From Candidatus Roizmanbacteria bacterium (GTDB taxonomy: Bacteria > Patescibacteriota > Microgenomatia > UBA1406 > GWC2-37-13), in the NCBI GenBank assembly GCA_012798265.1, contig JAAZNM010000007.1, positions 124,001-188,000 on the forward strand: 64,000 nt of DNA. The letters are read 5' to 3'. Both the position numbers and the translations under genes were made by a program. Each line of letters begins with the position of its first letter. Within the stretch, counting starts at the first letter, position 1. The notes under the pieces are model-generated. The model was given only the letters and a program-made list of their open reading frames with translations. It was not told the origin of the DNA and did no database searches. This document shows positions 1 through 7,081 of the stretch, piece by piece.

Positions 1-122
1 AGCTTTTCAGGTAGTGTCAACTTGATCTCTCCCTCCTTGCCTTTTATATTGATGTTTTGTCCGCTGATCTCAATCGTGACCGTGTTGGGAACGCTGACTA
101 TTTTTTCTCCTATCTTGGACAT
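1..122 (-). CDS. rplF: 50S ribosomal protein L6, N-terminal fragment (runs off the window)
   Basis: The first 40 codons of L6 (uL6), which binds 23S rRNA near the sarcin-ricin loop. The reading begins MSKIGEKIVSVPN, matching the family start (M-S-R-I-G-x-x-P-I). The start codon lies 13 bases after the rpsH stop, and it is the last visible gene of the long ribosomal operon. The remainder lies beyond position 1, so this is a window cut and not a broken gene. No Shine-Dalgarno sequence is visible before the ATG. Confidence 0.9.
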   Translation of the reverse strand, partial: MSKIGEKIVSVPNTVTIEISGQNINIKGKEGEIKLTLPEK

Positions 123-135
123 AATGTAAATTAGC

Positions 136-522
136 TTACCAAATATTAAATAACAACTCGCCACCCGTCTTTTCTTTTTTAGCTTCTTTATTTGTTTTTA
201 TTCCTTTTGGGGTAGAAAGGATAGCATATCCAAAGCCGCCTAAAACCGGCTTAAGATTCTTGTATTGGACATAATGCCTTTGGCCGGGTTTTGAAAAAAT
301 CTTGACGTCAGTTACGGCCGGCAGATTTTTTTCATAGAGCAGGTCGACTGAAATCTTTTTTACTTTATCCCCCTCAACTTTATACTCTTTGATGAAACCG
401 AGTTTTTTTAGCTTTGCCAAAATTTCCTCTTTAAAACGGGAGTAAGAAGAAACTATTGTTTCTTTCCTGGCCATGTAACCGTTTTTTATTCTGATAATTA
501 AATCTATATAAGAATTTCCCAT
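136..522 (-). CDS. rpsH: 30S ribosomal protein S8
   Basis: uS8, a primary 16S rRNA binding protein of the small-subunit platform. I chose the internal ATG (MGNSYIDLIIRIKNG), which aligns with the family N-terminus (D-P-I-A-D-M-L-T-R-I-R-N). A start six codons upstream is possible but would overlap rpsS. The C-terminus carries the S8 signature S-T-P-K-G-I-x-T. About 128 residues, normal for S8. In most bacteria rpsN precedes rpsH directly; here rpsS sits between them. Confidence 0.95.
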   Translation of the reverse strand: MGNSYIDLIIRIKNGYMARKETIVSSYSRFKEEILAKLKKLGFIKEYKVEGDKVKKISVDLLYEKNLPAVTDVKIFSKPGQRHYVQYKNLKPVLGGFGYAILSTPKGIKTNKEAKKEKTGGELLFNIW

Positions 523-526
523 ATTA

Positions 527-811
527 TTAAGTGGCTTCAACTACCTTTTTGGTAACCTTACCGTGACTTCTAAAAGTTCTTGTCGGGGCAAACTCTCCCA
601 AACGATGACTTATCATAGCCTCAGAAACGAATATTTCTATAAACTTCCTCCCGTTATGGACGGCGATTCTGTGTCCGACAAACTCCGGAGCCACCTGACT
701 ATCCCTGGCCCATGTTTTAATCGCCGATCTGTCAGAACCTGATTTTTGTCTGATTATCTTTTTTAACAAATTTTGGTCTACGTAAGGACCTTTTTTTAAT
801 GATCTACTCAT
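527..811 (-). CDS. rpsS: 30S ribosomal protein S19 (at an unusual operon position)
   Basis: uS19 of the 30S head, contacting S13 and the A-site finger. The start is the ATG giving MSRSLKKGPYVDQ; a longer in-frame reading would run into rpsN. Diagnostic blocks are IKTWARDS, PEFVGH, IAVHNGRKF and KLGEFAPTRTF-like (here RLGEFAPTRTF). About 94 residues, normal. In the conserved S10 operon this gene lies between rplB and rplV, yet here rplV follows rplB directly and rpsS is found between rpsN and rpsH. It looks intact, so a relocation rather than a duplicate remnant. Confidence 0.97.
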   Translation of the reverse strand: MSRSLKKGPYVDQNLLKKIIRQKSGSDRSAIKTWARDSQVAPEFVGHRIAVHNGRKFIEIFVSEAMISHRLGEFAPTRTFRSHGKVTKKVVEAT

Positions 812-815
812 ATTG

Positions 816-1001
816 TCACCAGGAAACTTTTCTAACTCCGGGTATCTCACCCTGTAAGGCTTTTTCTCTGAAACAAATCCTGCACATGCCAAACCTTCTC
901 ATATATCCCCTTGCCCGACCGCAAAAAGGACAACGATTATGATGGCGGACAGCGTATTTCTGCTTTTTCAAAAATTTAACCTGAGATGATTTTTTTGCCA
1001 T
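816..1001 (-). CDS. rpsN: 30S ribosomal protein S14, zinc-binding type
   Basis: uS14 of the 30S head. It is the short 61-residue, zinc-binding form, with Cys pairs CPFC (residues 25-28) and CRIC (residues 40-43) that hold one zinc. The C-terminal end G-x-x-K-x-S-W is typical. It starts 8 bases after the rplE stop and is followed by rpsS with a 4-base gap, so translation is probably coupled. Confidence 0.96.
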   Translation of the reverse strand: MAKKSSQVKFLKKQKYAVRHHNRCPFCGRARGYMRRFGMCRICFREKALQGEIPGVRKVSW

Positions 1002-1009
1002 ATATAATT

Positions 1010-1549
1010 TTATGATTTAAAAGGAATGCCCAAAATCTCAAATAACTTTTTTCCTTTCTGCTTATCTTTGGCATTGGTAACTAAAGTAACTTCCAAACCG
1101 CGTATTTTGTCAATTTTGTCAAACTCAATTTCTGGAAAAATCGTCTGCTCGTAAAATCCCAAGTTAAGATTGCCGTTTTGATCAATGCTTCTTTCAGGAA
1201 CGCCACGGAAATCCTTTAATCTGGGAATAACTATTTTAATTAATTTTTCCAGAAAAGCAAACATCTTCTTACCTCTCAAAGTAACCTTTACCCCGATAGC
1301 CAGACCTTTTCTTATCTTAAAGGCGGAAATCGATTTTTTGGCTTTGGTGACAATAGCTTTTTGTCCAGCTATAAGCCCCAATTGTTCCTGAATCTTATCT
1401 AGAGCGTTTTTATTGATTAAAGCTTCTCCCGCGCCTGTATTAATGACTATTTTAACTATTTTGGGGACAGCCATGGCGTTTGATATCTTAAGCTCTTCCA
1501 TTAGCCTTTTCCTGATTTCCTGATTGTATATTGGTGTAAAGTCTGACAT
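1010..1549 (-). CDS. rplE: 50S ribosomal protein L5
   Basis: uL5, which binds 5S rRNA and forms an intersubunit bridge in the central protuberance. The 179-residue length is normal. Recognised by the N-terminal [14 protein letters not shown], the central K-I-V-I-N-x-G-x-G-E and the block [15 protein letters not shown], followed by the C-terminal [13 protein letters not shown]. Lies between rplX and rpsN with gaps of 8-9 bases, the conserved order. Confidence 0.97.
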   Translation of the reverse strand: MSDFTPIYNQEIRKRLMEELKISNAMAVPKIVKIVINTGAGEALINKNALDKIQEQLGLIAGQKAIVTKAKKSISAFKIRKGLAIGVKVTLRGKKMFAFLEKLIKIVIPRLKDFRGVPERSIDQNGNLNLGFYEQTIFPEIEFDKIDKIRGLEVTLVTNAKDKQKGKKLFEILGIPFKS

Positions 1550-1558
1550 ATCCGTATT

Positions 1559-1864
1559 TTAAATTTTGCTTTGACATTTTTTGCAAACTCTAAATTTTTT
1601 GTTTTTTTCTACTTTATAACCTATCTTAACCGCCGCTCCGCACTTAGGACAGACAAGCATAACCTTAGATATGTCCAAAGCCCGGGGTAACTCGACCACT
1701 CCTCCTTGGGGCATTTTTTCGTTTTTTTTGATATGTCTTTTGTAAAGGTTGATGCCAGGAACAATCACTTTTCCTGTTTTTTTGTATACCTTCTCGACTA
1801 CTCCTTCACGACCTTTGTCTTTTCCGGATATGATTTTTACTTTATCCTTTTTTTTGATTTTCAT
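1559..1864 (-). CDS. rplX: 50S ribosomal protein L24 with zinc-ribbon tail
   Basis: uL24, an assembly-initiator protein of the large subunit. The KOW motif is at residues about 3-30 (KVKIISGKDKGREG). The C-terminal third carries two Cys pairs, CPKC and CKKC, forming a putative zinc ribbon that many bacterial L24 proteins keep and E. coli has lost. 101 residues. The gene follows rplN by 12 bases; no Shine-Dalgarno sequence is visible. Confidence 0.95.
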   Translation of the reverse strand: MKIKKKDKVKIISGKDKGREGVVEKVYKKTGKVIVPGINLYKRHIKKNEKMPQGGVVELPRALDISKVMLVCPKCGAAVKIGYKVEKNKKFRVCKKCQSKI

Positions 1865-1876
1865 ACGATTATTTTT

Positions 1877-2251
1877 TTAATAAATCTCTTCTGCCAAACT
1901 GGCGATTTTATTATAGCCGGCATCTTTGGTTTCTTTGGCTATCGGCCCGAAAACCCGTGTCCCTTTGGGATCTTTAACGTCTTTACTAGCCAGTATCACG
2001 CAGGCATTGTCGTCAAATCTTATATAGCTTCCGTCCTTGCGTCTTTTTTCTTTCTTGGTCCTGACAATTACGGCCTGGAGAACCTCGCCTTCCTTAACCT
2101 GGGCATAGGGAATAGCCTCTTTAACGGTAATATTTATCGCCTCACCCAAATAAGCATAACGACGATTACCTTTTTTTGCCATTCCAATCATTATTGCTTT
2201 TTTGGCGCCGGTATTATCGGCGACTGTCAATACCGTTCTTAGTTGTATCAT
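1877..2251 (-). CDS. rplN: 50S ribosomal protein L14
   Basis: uL14, at the subunit interface where RsfS and IF-6-like factors bind. 124 residues. Diagnostic features are the N-terminus MIQLRTVLTVADNTGAK, the central VVRTKK-like block (IVRTKKEKRR), the stretch DGSYIRFDDNA and the terminal GTRVFGPIAKE. It sits two bases after rpsQ in the normal S17-L14-L24 order. Confidence 0.97.
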   Translation of the reverse strand: MIQLRTVLTVADNTGAKKAIMIGMAKKGNRRYAYLGEAINITVKEAIPYAQVKEGEVLQAVIVRTKKEKRRKDGSYIRFDDNACVILASKDVKDPKGTRVFGPIAKETKDAGYNKIASLAEEIY

Positions 2252-2253
2252 TT

Positions 2254-2493
2254 TTATTTAGCTGAGATTTTTTCCATTACCTCAAAATTTTTATCTTTCG
2301 ATATGGGACGAGTCTCTCTAATCTGTACCATATCGCCTAATTTCAAATCCTTCTTTTCGCTGTGGGCTTTTATTCTTTTGTGTTTCGTAATTATTTTTTT
2401 ATACAAAGGATGCCTCAGTTTTCGTTCAATCAAAACCGTTACCGTTTTTGGCGATTTATTGGAAACAACTCTGCCTAAAAATATTTTTGCCAT
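2254..2493 (-). CDS. rpsQ: 30S ribosomal protein S17
   Basis: uS17, a primary 16S rRNA binder with an OB fold. 79 residues. The family pattern G-R-V-V-S-x-K-x-x-K-T-V-T-V is at the N-terminus and GDMVQIRETRPISK near the C-terminus (family: G-D-x-V-x-I-x-E-x-R-P-L-S-K). Gaps of two bases separate it from rpmC and rplN, typical of a tightly coupled operon. Confidence 0.96.
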   Translation of the reverse strand: MAKIFLGRVVSNKSPKTVTVLIERKLRHPLYKKIITKHKRIKAHSEKKDLKLGDMVQIRETRPISKDKNFEVMEKISAK

Positions 2494-2495
2494 AT

Positions 2496-2699
2496 TTATT
2501 TATCTAACTGATGTTTTCCGGTCAAAAGGGTCATTACTACCGCCAGTCTTTTCTTTTTCTGTCTTAGACCATTGGTGTTTTTTTCCATTTTGACTTTTTT
2601 TTCCAACCCCAATCTAGATATATCGAGCAACAATGTTTTTCTTTCGCTTTCCAATTCTTTGACGGTTTTTTCTTTCAGTTCTTTTGTCAGTTTTTTCAT
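2496..2699 (-). CDS. rpmC: 50S ribosomal protein L29
   Basis: uL29, a small two-helix protein next to the polypeptide exit tunnel, where SRP and trigger factor dock. 67 residues, charged and helical. The N-terminal K-E-L-K-E-K-T-V-x-E-L motif and the C-terminal block with R-x-x-K-x-R-L-A-x-V-M-T-L-L match the family. It is four bases from rplP and two from rpsQ. Confidence 0.93.
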   Translation of the reverse strand: MKKLTKELKEKTVKELESERKTLLLDISRLGLEKKVKMEKNTNGLRQKKKRLAVVMTLLTGKHQLDK

Positions 2700-2703
2700 A
2701 TCA

Positions 2704-3114
2704 TCAGATTTCCTTACTGATAACTTTTGTTTTTACGGAAAGTTTTGAACTCAAATTCTTAAGAACCGTCATCGATTCCTCCTTGGTTAAACCGTCAACT
2801 TCAAACAAAACCCTACCCGGGACCACGGAGGCAACAAAATAAGCAACATCGCCTTTGCCGGCACCCATGGTCACTTCAGGTGGTTTTTTGGTGAATGGTT
2901 TGTCGGGAAAAATTCTGATCCAGAACTTACCATTTTTTCTGGTCGCCCGTGCCAAAATCACCCGACAGGATTCGATCTCCCTGTCCTTTATCCAACCAAC
3001 CGTCATCGACTTAAGACCAAAACCGCCAAAGTTAAGGCGATCACCTTTTACGGCTAATTTTCGCCAAATTCCCCGAAACTGTTTCCGGTATTTTTGTCTT
3101 TTTGGAGCCAACAT
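2704..3114 (-). CDS. rplP: 50S ribosomal protein L16
   Basis: uL16, near the A site and peptidyl-transferase centre. The start is placed at the ATG giving MLAPKRQKYRKQFRG, the usual N-terminus; a start six codons upstream would overlap rpsC. About 136 residues. The central R-x-x-K-x-G-K-F-W-I-R-I-F-P-D-K-P block and the segment MGAGKGDV are diagnostic. Directly follows rpsC. Confidence 0.97.
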   Translation of the reverse strand: MLAPKRQKYRKQFRGIWRKLAVKGDRLNFGGFGLKSMTVGWIKDREIESCRVILARATRKNGKFWIRIFPDKPFTKKPPEVTMGAGKGDVAYFVASVVPGRVLFEVDGLTKEESMTVLKNLSSKLSVKTKVISKEI

Positions 3115-3116
3115 AT

Positions 3117-3755
3117 TTAACGGCAAATCCAAACTTTTACTCCGACATATCCCGATTTGGTTAGAGCGGGATATTTTGCATAATCGACGTCTTCTCTGAT
3201 GGTTGAAACCGGAACCGTTCCCTCGAAATATTTTTCCCTTCTGGAAATCTCTGCACCGTTAATACGACCACCAAGCTGTATCTTAATGCCCTTAGCTCCG
3301 GCCTCAATGGAACGACTCATAGCGTTGTGGACAACCGAACGATGGGGAAAACCCCTGACCAACTTCTCCGCTATATTCTGGGCAACATAATAGGCACTAA
3401 GATATGGCCTTTTAACAGGTTCTATCTTCAGATCGACCTTAGACTCTTTATTTTTTTCACCCTTATTCAGGTATTGGACAACGGTTTTCTTCAGTTCTTC
3501 CAAGCCTTTTCCGCCGCGGCCGATAATCATTCCGGGTTTAACCGAGTAAATTATCAAGCTGATCTTATTTATAGCTCTTTCAATATCTATCTGAGTTACC
3601 CCAGTAAAGCTGAGTTTCTTCATCAAGGTTTTTCTGATTGACGAGTCAGAAATAAGATTCAGACGATAAATCTTTTTGTTTGAAAAAAACCAGCGAGAAC
3701 TCCAGTTGTTGACTATTCCAAGTCTCAATCCCTTAGGATTTACTTTTTGCCCCAT
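3117..3755 (-). CDS. rpsC: 30S ribosomal protein S3
   Basis: uS3, part of the mRNA entry channel. 212 residues: an N-terminal helix beginning MGQKVNPKGLRLGI, a KH type-2 domain with the G-x-x-G segment GMIIGRGGKG, and a C-terminal domain with the signature block GAKGIKIQLGGRINGAEISR. The first 23 bases overlap the end of rplV, so translational coupling is likely. Confidence 0.97.
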   Translation of the reverse strand: MGQKVNPKGLRLGIVNNWSSRWFFSNKKIYRLNLISDSSIRKTLMKKLSFTGVTQIDIERAINKISLIIYSVKPGMIIGRGGKGLEELKKTVVQYLNKGEKNKESKVDLKIEPVKRPYLSAYYVAQNIAEKLVRGFPHRSVVHNAMSRSIEAGAKGIKIQLGGRINGAEISRREKYFEGTVPVSTIREDVDYAKYPALTKSGYVGVKVWICR

Positions 3756-4137
3756 ATGTTTTTTTCCTGACTAAAGGTAACTTATGAACTTTTTTGCTTG
3801 TGTCTGTCGGCGCTTCTAAAACAATTTTTATATGAGAGAATCTCCGCATAATCGTTTTAGGAGTACCCCGACTTCCCGGTTTGAATCTCTTAAGTTTTTG
3901 ACCTTCTTCAACCGTCAGAAGTTTAAATTTTAACAGACTCTCGTCGGCTTTTAAAGTGTTTTTAGCGTTGTTAATAGCCGATTTGATACTCTGGTAAAAA
4001 ACTCTTGCTCCTTTTTTCGGAGTATATTTGAGCCTGTCTAAAGCTTCGAAAGGACTGGTTTTTTTTATAGAAGGCAACAAAAATCTTAATTTTTTTGGTG
4101 AAATTTTCAGGTTTTTTATATAGGTTTTTGATTCCAT
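3733..4137 (-). CDS. rplV: 50S ribosomal protein L22
   Basis: uL22, whose beta hairpin lines the exit tunnel. I use the ATG giving MESKTYIKNLKISPKKLRFL, since upstream codons in this frame overlap the rplB end and do not resemble L22. About 134 residues. The C-terminal arm carries LKRFKPGSRG and the pattern R-x-S-H-I-K-I-V. It follows rplB directly; the usual intervening gene rpsS is absent here and found at 527-811. Overlaps rpsC by 23 bases. Confidence 0.95.
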   Translation of the reverse strand: MESKTYIKNLKISPKKLRFLLPSIKKTSPFEALDRLKYTPKKGARVFYQSIKSAINNAKNTLKADESLLKFKLLTVEEGQKLKRFKPGSRGTPKTIMRRFSHIKIVLEAPTDTSKKVHKLPLVRKKTYGAKSKS

Positions 4138-4147
4138 ATTTAAAAAA

Positions 4148-4915
4148 TTATTTCCTTTTTTGCAGGATAAACTTATTACTCCATTTTCTCTTGCTTCGGG
4201 TTTTTTTACCTCGGGCCGGCTTCCCCCATGGCGTCTTTGGTAGCATGCCTTCACCGGTTCTTCCCTCTCCACCTCCGTGTGGATGACTACGCGGATCCTG
4301 AGCCGTACCTCTAACCGTAGGACGAATTCCCATTAATATTTTTCTTCCGGCTTTGCCGATCGGTTCATCTTTAAATTCCAGATTACCTACCTGACCAACC
4401 GTGGCACAACAATCAGCAAAAAAACGGCGGACCTCTCCTGACAAAAGTTTCAAATGAACGTATTTGTCTTCTTTAGCAATGACCATTGCGTAAGTTCCGG
4501 CACTCCTTACCATCTGTCCACCTCTTCCCTTATACATCTCAACGTTATGTACCTGGATTCCGAGGGGAATATTTTTTAAAGGTAGAGCATTGCCGATTTT
4601 TATCTCTGCATTATCGCCCGATACTATAACATCCCCGATTTTCAAGTCCTTGGGATGAAGAATATACCTTCTTTCCCCGTCTTTGTATTCAATCAGGGCA
4701 ATATGGCAGTTCCTGTTCGGATCACGTTCGATATCAATGACCTTTCCTTCGATGTCTTTTTTATCTCTTAAAAAATCTATCTGACGGTAATAACGTTTTT
4801 GCCTACCGCCCTGATGCCTGACGCTTATCTGTCCGGAGTTATCCCGACCGGAGTGCTTTTTCAGCATCGATACCAATTTTTTTTCGGGATTTTTAGTGCT
4901 TTTAATTTTTATCAT
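4148..4915 (-). CDS. rplB: 50S ribosomal protein L2 (short N-terminus)
   Basis: uL2, required for subunit association and peptidyl transfer. 255 residues against about 275 in E. coli; the missing part is the N-terminal segment with the K-P-T-S-P-G-R-R motif. The reading starts directly before the S-G-R-D-N-S-G-Q-I region. The catalytic-loop block is intact: [19 protein letters not shown] includes the conserved His. The 6-base gap to the rplW stop leaves no room for a longer start, so the short form seems real. Confidence 0.96.
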   Translation of the reverse strand: MIKIKSTKNPEKKLVSMLKKHSGRDNSGQISVRHQGGRQKRYYRQIDFLRDKKDIEGKVIDIERDPNRNCHIALIEYKDGERRYILHPKDLKIGDVIVSGDNAEIKIGNALPLKNIPLGIQVHNVEMYKGRGGQMVRSAGTYAMVIAKEDKYVHLKLLSGEVRRFFADCCATVGQVGNLEFKDEPIGKAGRKILMGIRPTVRGTAQDPRSHPHGGGEGRTGEGMLPKTPWGKPARGKKTRSKRKWSNKFILQKRK

Positions 4916-4921
4916 ATGTTT

Positions 4922-5209
4922 TTAAGTTTGAGGGAACATGTCGATCTTTCCCTCTTTCAACTTGACAAACACCATTTTGCGGTCGGACATCTGTTTAACT
5001 GTCATACGTCGACCCGTCCTTCTGGTTTTGCCTTTTCTTACGTTTACTCTGATATTTTTTATCTTTATCTTCAAAAGATTTTCCAGGCTTGTTTTAATCT
5101 GATGTTTGTTTGCTTTGGTCGAAACCTCAAAAAGATAAACATTGTCTTTGGTCAAATTTGTAGCCTTTTCGGTTAAAACCGGTCTGACTATGGCTTCATT
5201 AATTTTCAT
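4922..5209 (-). CDS. rplW: 50S ribosomal protein L23
   Basis: uL23, the exit-tunnel rim protein that binds trigger factor and SRP. 95 residues. The N-terminal block [10 protein letters not shown] and the central K-A-N-K-H-Q-I-K pattern identify it. Overlaps the end of rplD by 11 bases, and rplB follows after 6 bases. Confidence 0.95.
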   Translation of the reverse strand: MKINEAIVRPVLTEKATNLTKDNVYLFEVSTKANKHQIKTSLENLLKIKIKNIRVNVRKGKTRRTGRRMTVKQMSDRKMVFVKLKEGKIDMFPQT

Positions 5210-5915
5210 TCTTTTTTGAAAAACGGCTAATTAACTCGCTTAAGGCATCTTCCGTTACCAGTATATTGCGACTTTTTAAAACAAAATATGCATTAAGCGA
5301 ATGGGCGGGAGTAACGATCATTTTGGCCAAATTTCTTGCCGATAAGGACAGACTGTTGTTTTTATCCTTGGCCGAAATGATCAATAAATTCCGATTGTTT
5401 TCCAGGTTTTTCGTTTTTAAAAACCGGTATAAAGTGCTGGTTTTAGGCTTGTCCATCTTCAAAAAATCGCTGCCTAAACCAAAAATCGCTTTCTCTTTTA
5501 ATTTTTCCGATAAAGAGCTGCTCAGGGCCAATCTTGCTTGTTTTTTGTTAATCTTAAGTGAAAAATCCCTGGGCTTTGGGCCAAAAGCAATGCCGCCACC
5601 GACAAAAATAGGGGCTTTGATATCGCCGTGTCGGGCGCGTCCCGTCCCTTTTTGTCGATAGATCTTCCTGGTTGATCCGGTTACTTCACCTCTTGTTTTG
5701 GTCGAAACAGTTCCCTGACGCTGATTAGCTAAAAATACCTTGACGTACTGGGCAATTAACGATTTGTTTACTTTTTGGCCGAATATTTTTTCAGGTAAGG
5801 CGATCTTTTTTTCTTCGTTTCCTTTGATATCGTAAAAAGCCATACTAAATCCGACCTCTGTTTTTTTAAGACCGGTTTTGATGGTTTTTGCTTTGGCGGT
5901 TTTTTTTACTTCCAT
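5199..5915 (-). CDS. rplD: 50S ribosomal protein L4
   Basis: uL4, with an extended loop into the exit tunnel; in E. coli it also represses its own operon. The core has the diagnostic R-G-E-V-x-G-S-T-R-K, [11 protein letters not shown], and FGPKPRDF blocks. The start used gives an N-terminal extension of about 24 basic residues before MAFYDIKG; a start at position 5843 is an alternative. The 4-base spacing to rplC favours the longer form. The upstream leader of rplC is a candidate site for feedback control. Confidence 0.94.
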   Translation of the reverse strand: MEVKKTAKAKTIKTGLKKTEVGFSMAFYDIKGNEEKKIALPEKIFGQKVNKSLIAQYVKVFLANQRQGTVSTKTRGEVTGSTRKIYRQKGTGRARHGDIKAPIFVGGGIAFGPKPRDFSLKINKKQARLALSSSLSEKLKEKAIFGLGSDFLKMDKPKTSTLYRFLKTKNLENNRNLLIISAKDKNNSLSLSARNLAKMIVTPAHSLNAYFVLKSRNILVTEDALSELISRFSKKNEN

Positions 5916-5919
5916 AATA

Positions 5920-6588
5920 TTAATAACTCCTTATTTCCAAGAGACCGTTTTTACCTCCGGGAACAACTCCTTTAACGATTAAACCGTCTTCTTTCACCTC
6001 TATCACCTGAAGATTTTTAACAGTGACTCTTTCTCCTCCCATTCGTCCGGCCATACGTTTTCCTTTATAGATCCGTCCGGGAGTCGTGGTCTGACCGATG
6101 GAGCCAGGGGCTCTTTCCCGATCGGACTGACCGTGAGTTCTGTACCCTCCGGCAAAATGATGTCTTTTAACAACTCCCTGAAAACCTTTACCCTTAGATA
6201 TGCCTGACACATCGACTAAGTCGCCTTTCTTAAACAAAGAGCCGGGGTTTATGAATTGTCCCGGACTCAGTTTTTCGCTACCGAAGGTCAAGATCTTTTT
6301 ACCGTTTTCGTCAACGACTGAAAATTTACCCCTAAACCTATCGAGACGAAACTCTTTTAAAAAACGAAGCGGGTTTTTTATCCCCGCTTTCGTCAACTCT
6401 CCTTGGATTGATTTTTTGTTTTTTTTTGTTTGGCCGAAACCAAGTTTAACGGCGCAATATTTGTCGGTATTAATAATCTTCACTACGTGACATGAAGAAG
6501 TCCTTATAAAAGTAGTGGGTATCCTCTCACCCAAATCATTGAATTTTTGCGATTGAACTGATTTTTCTCCAAGAATTATGCCTGCCAT
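5920..6588 (-). CDS. rplC: 50S ribosomal protein L3
   Basis: uL3, an early-assembly protein reaching the peptidyl-transferase centre. The start is the ATG giving MAGIILGEKSVQSQ; the in-frame codons upstream lie in the attenuator leader. About 222 residues. The core pattern is DVSGISKGKGFQGVVKRH, then GGYRTHGQSD and PGSIGQ, then the C-terminal GRMGGERVTVKNL. First gene of its transcript, preceded by its own promoter and an intrinsic terminator ending just before the ATG. Confidence 0.97.
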   Translation of the reverse strand: MAGIILGEKSVQSQKFNDLGERIPTTFIRTSSCHVVKIINTDKYCAVKLGFGQTKKNKKSIQGELTKAGIKNPLRFLKEFRLDRFRGKFSVVDENGKKILTFGSEKLSPGQFINPGSLFKKGDLVDVSGISKGKGFQGVVKRHHFAGGYRTHGQSDRERAPGSIGQTTTPGRIYKGKRMAGRMGGERVTVKNLQVIEVKEDGLIVKGVVPGGKNGLLEIRSY

Positions 6589-6589
6589 A

Positions 6590-6621
6590 TTAAAACAAAA
6601 AAATAGCCCCAGATTGGGGCT
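6590..6621 (-). terminator. Intrinsic terminator in the rplC leader (attenuator)
   Basis: On the minus strand a six-base-pair GC-rich stem (AGCCCC / GGGGCT, 6605-6621) with a five-base loop is followed by a U-rich run. It lies between the rplC promoter and the rplC start, and the U-run ends only a base or two before the ATG. It also lies downstream of rpsJ, so it could end tuf-rpsJ read-through as well as attenuate the new transcript. Confidence 0.8.
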
Positions 6622-6644
6622 TTTATCCGAAAAAACCAATCCGG
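6609..6644 (-). promoter_or_regulatory. Candidate antiterminator stem competing with the rplC terminator
   Basis: In the minus-strand RNA, CCGGAUUGG (6644-6636) can pair over nine positions, with one G-U, to CCAAUCUGG (6617-6609). The second arm spans the loop and two bases of each terminator strand, so the two structures exclude each other. This is the geometry of transcription attenuation or a riboswitch-like leader. The ligand, if any, is unknown; a ribosomal protein such as L4 is one possibility by analogy with known r-protein leaders. Confidence 0.6.
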
Positions 6645-6658
6645 AAAAATTAAACTAT

Positions 6659-6680
6659 AATTTTCCCAAACAGGAAAATT
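6659..6680 (-). promoter_or_regulatory. Leader hairpin upstream of the rplC attenuator
   Basis: A perfect eight-base-pair inverted repeat (AATTTTCC / GGAAAATT) with a six-base loop, starting only a few bases after the predicted transcription start. It may be a protein-binding stem in the r-protein leader or simply a 5' stabilising hairpin. Confidence 0.5.
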
Positions 6681-6693
6681 AACATTGCTGTAA

Positions 6694-6722
6694 ATTATAT
6701 AATATTTGCCGTCTTAGGTCAA
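6694..6722 (-). promoter_or_regulatory. Sigma-70 type promoter for the rplC operon
   Basis: TTGACC (-35, 6717-6722), a 17-base spacer and a perfect TATAAT (-10, 6694-6699) on the minus strand. Predicted start is near 6687, giving a leader of about 100 nt before rplC. One of the best-matched promoters in the window, as expected for ribosomal genes. It makes the rplC operon independent of tuf-rpsJ. Confidence 0.85.
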
Positions 6723-6739
6723 GGATAAATTGTTACCAC

Positions 6740-7048
6740 CTACATCTTTACCTCGACCTCAACTCCAGCAGGAAGTTCAAGATGCATTAAGGAATCTATA
6801 GTTTGATTCGTGGGATTGACGACATCAATTAATCTTTTATGGATTTTTAAGCCAAAGTGTTCACGGGCATCCTTATCAATAAACGAGGACTTGTTGACTA
6901 CATAAGTTTCTTGTTTTGTCGGTAAGGGAATCGGACCAATTACGGAAGCACCGGTTCTTATAGCCGAATCTATTATTTTCTGACAGGTGTCATCTATCAG
7001 ATGATGGTCATAAGACTTGAGTTTTATTCTTATCCTTCCCTTTGGCAT
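6740..7048 (-). CDS. rpsJ: 30S ribosomal protein S10
   Basis: uS10, a 30S head protein that also acts as NusE in transcription antitermination. 102 residues: N-terminal RIRIKLKSYDHHLID, the loop SAIRTGASVIGPIPLPT, and the C-terminal HLELPAGVEVEVKM. It lies 33 bases after tuf and is separated from rplC by the promoter/attenuator region, so it may be transcribed mainly with tuf. Confidence 0.97.
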   Translation of the reverse strand: MPKGRIRIKLKSYDHHLIDDTCQKIIDSAIRTGASVIGPIPLPTKQETYVVNKSSFIDKDAREHFGLKIHKRLIDVVNPTNQTIDSLMHLELPAGVEVEVKM

Positions 7049-7081
7049 AATTTAAAAGAGCTTATTTTGCTTTTAACAGGT

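Noticed and set aside
812-892. N-terminal extension of rpsS reaching into rpsN
   Set aside because: The real S19 start (MSRSLKKGPYVDQ) is at 811; the extension overlaps the zinc-type S14 gene and has no similarity.
1706-2242. 178-codon plus-strand frame across rplX and rplN
   Set aside because: Phe-rich translation of the complement of Lys-rich ribosomal genes; a shadow frame.
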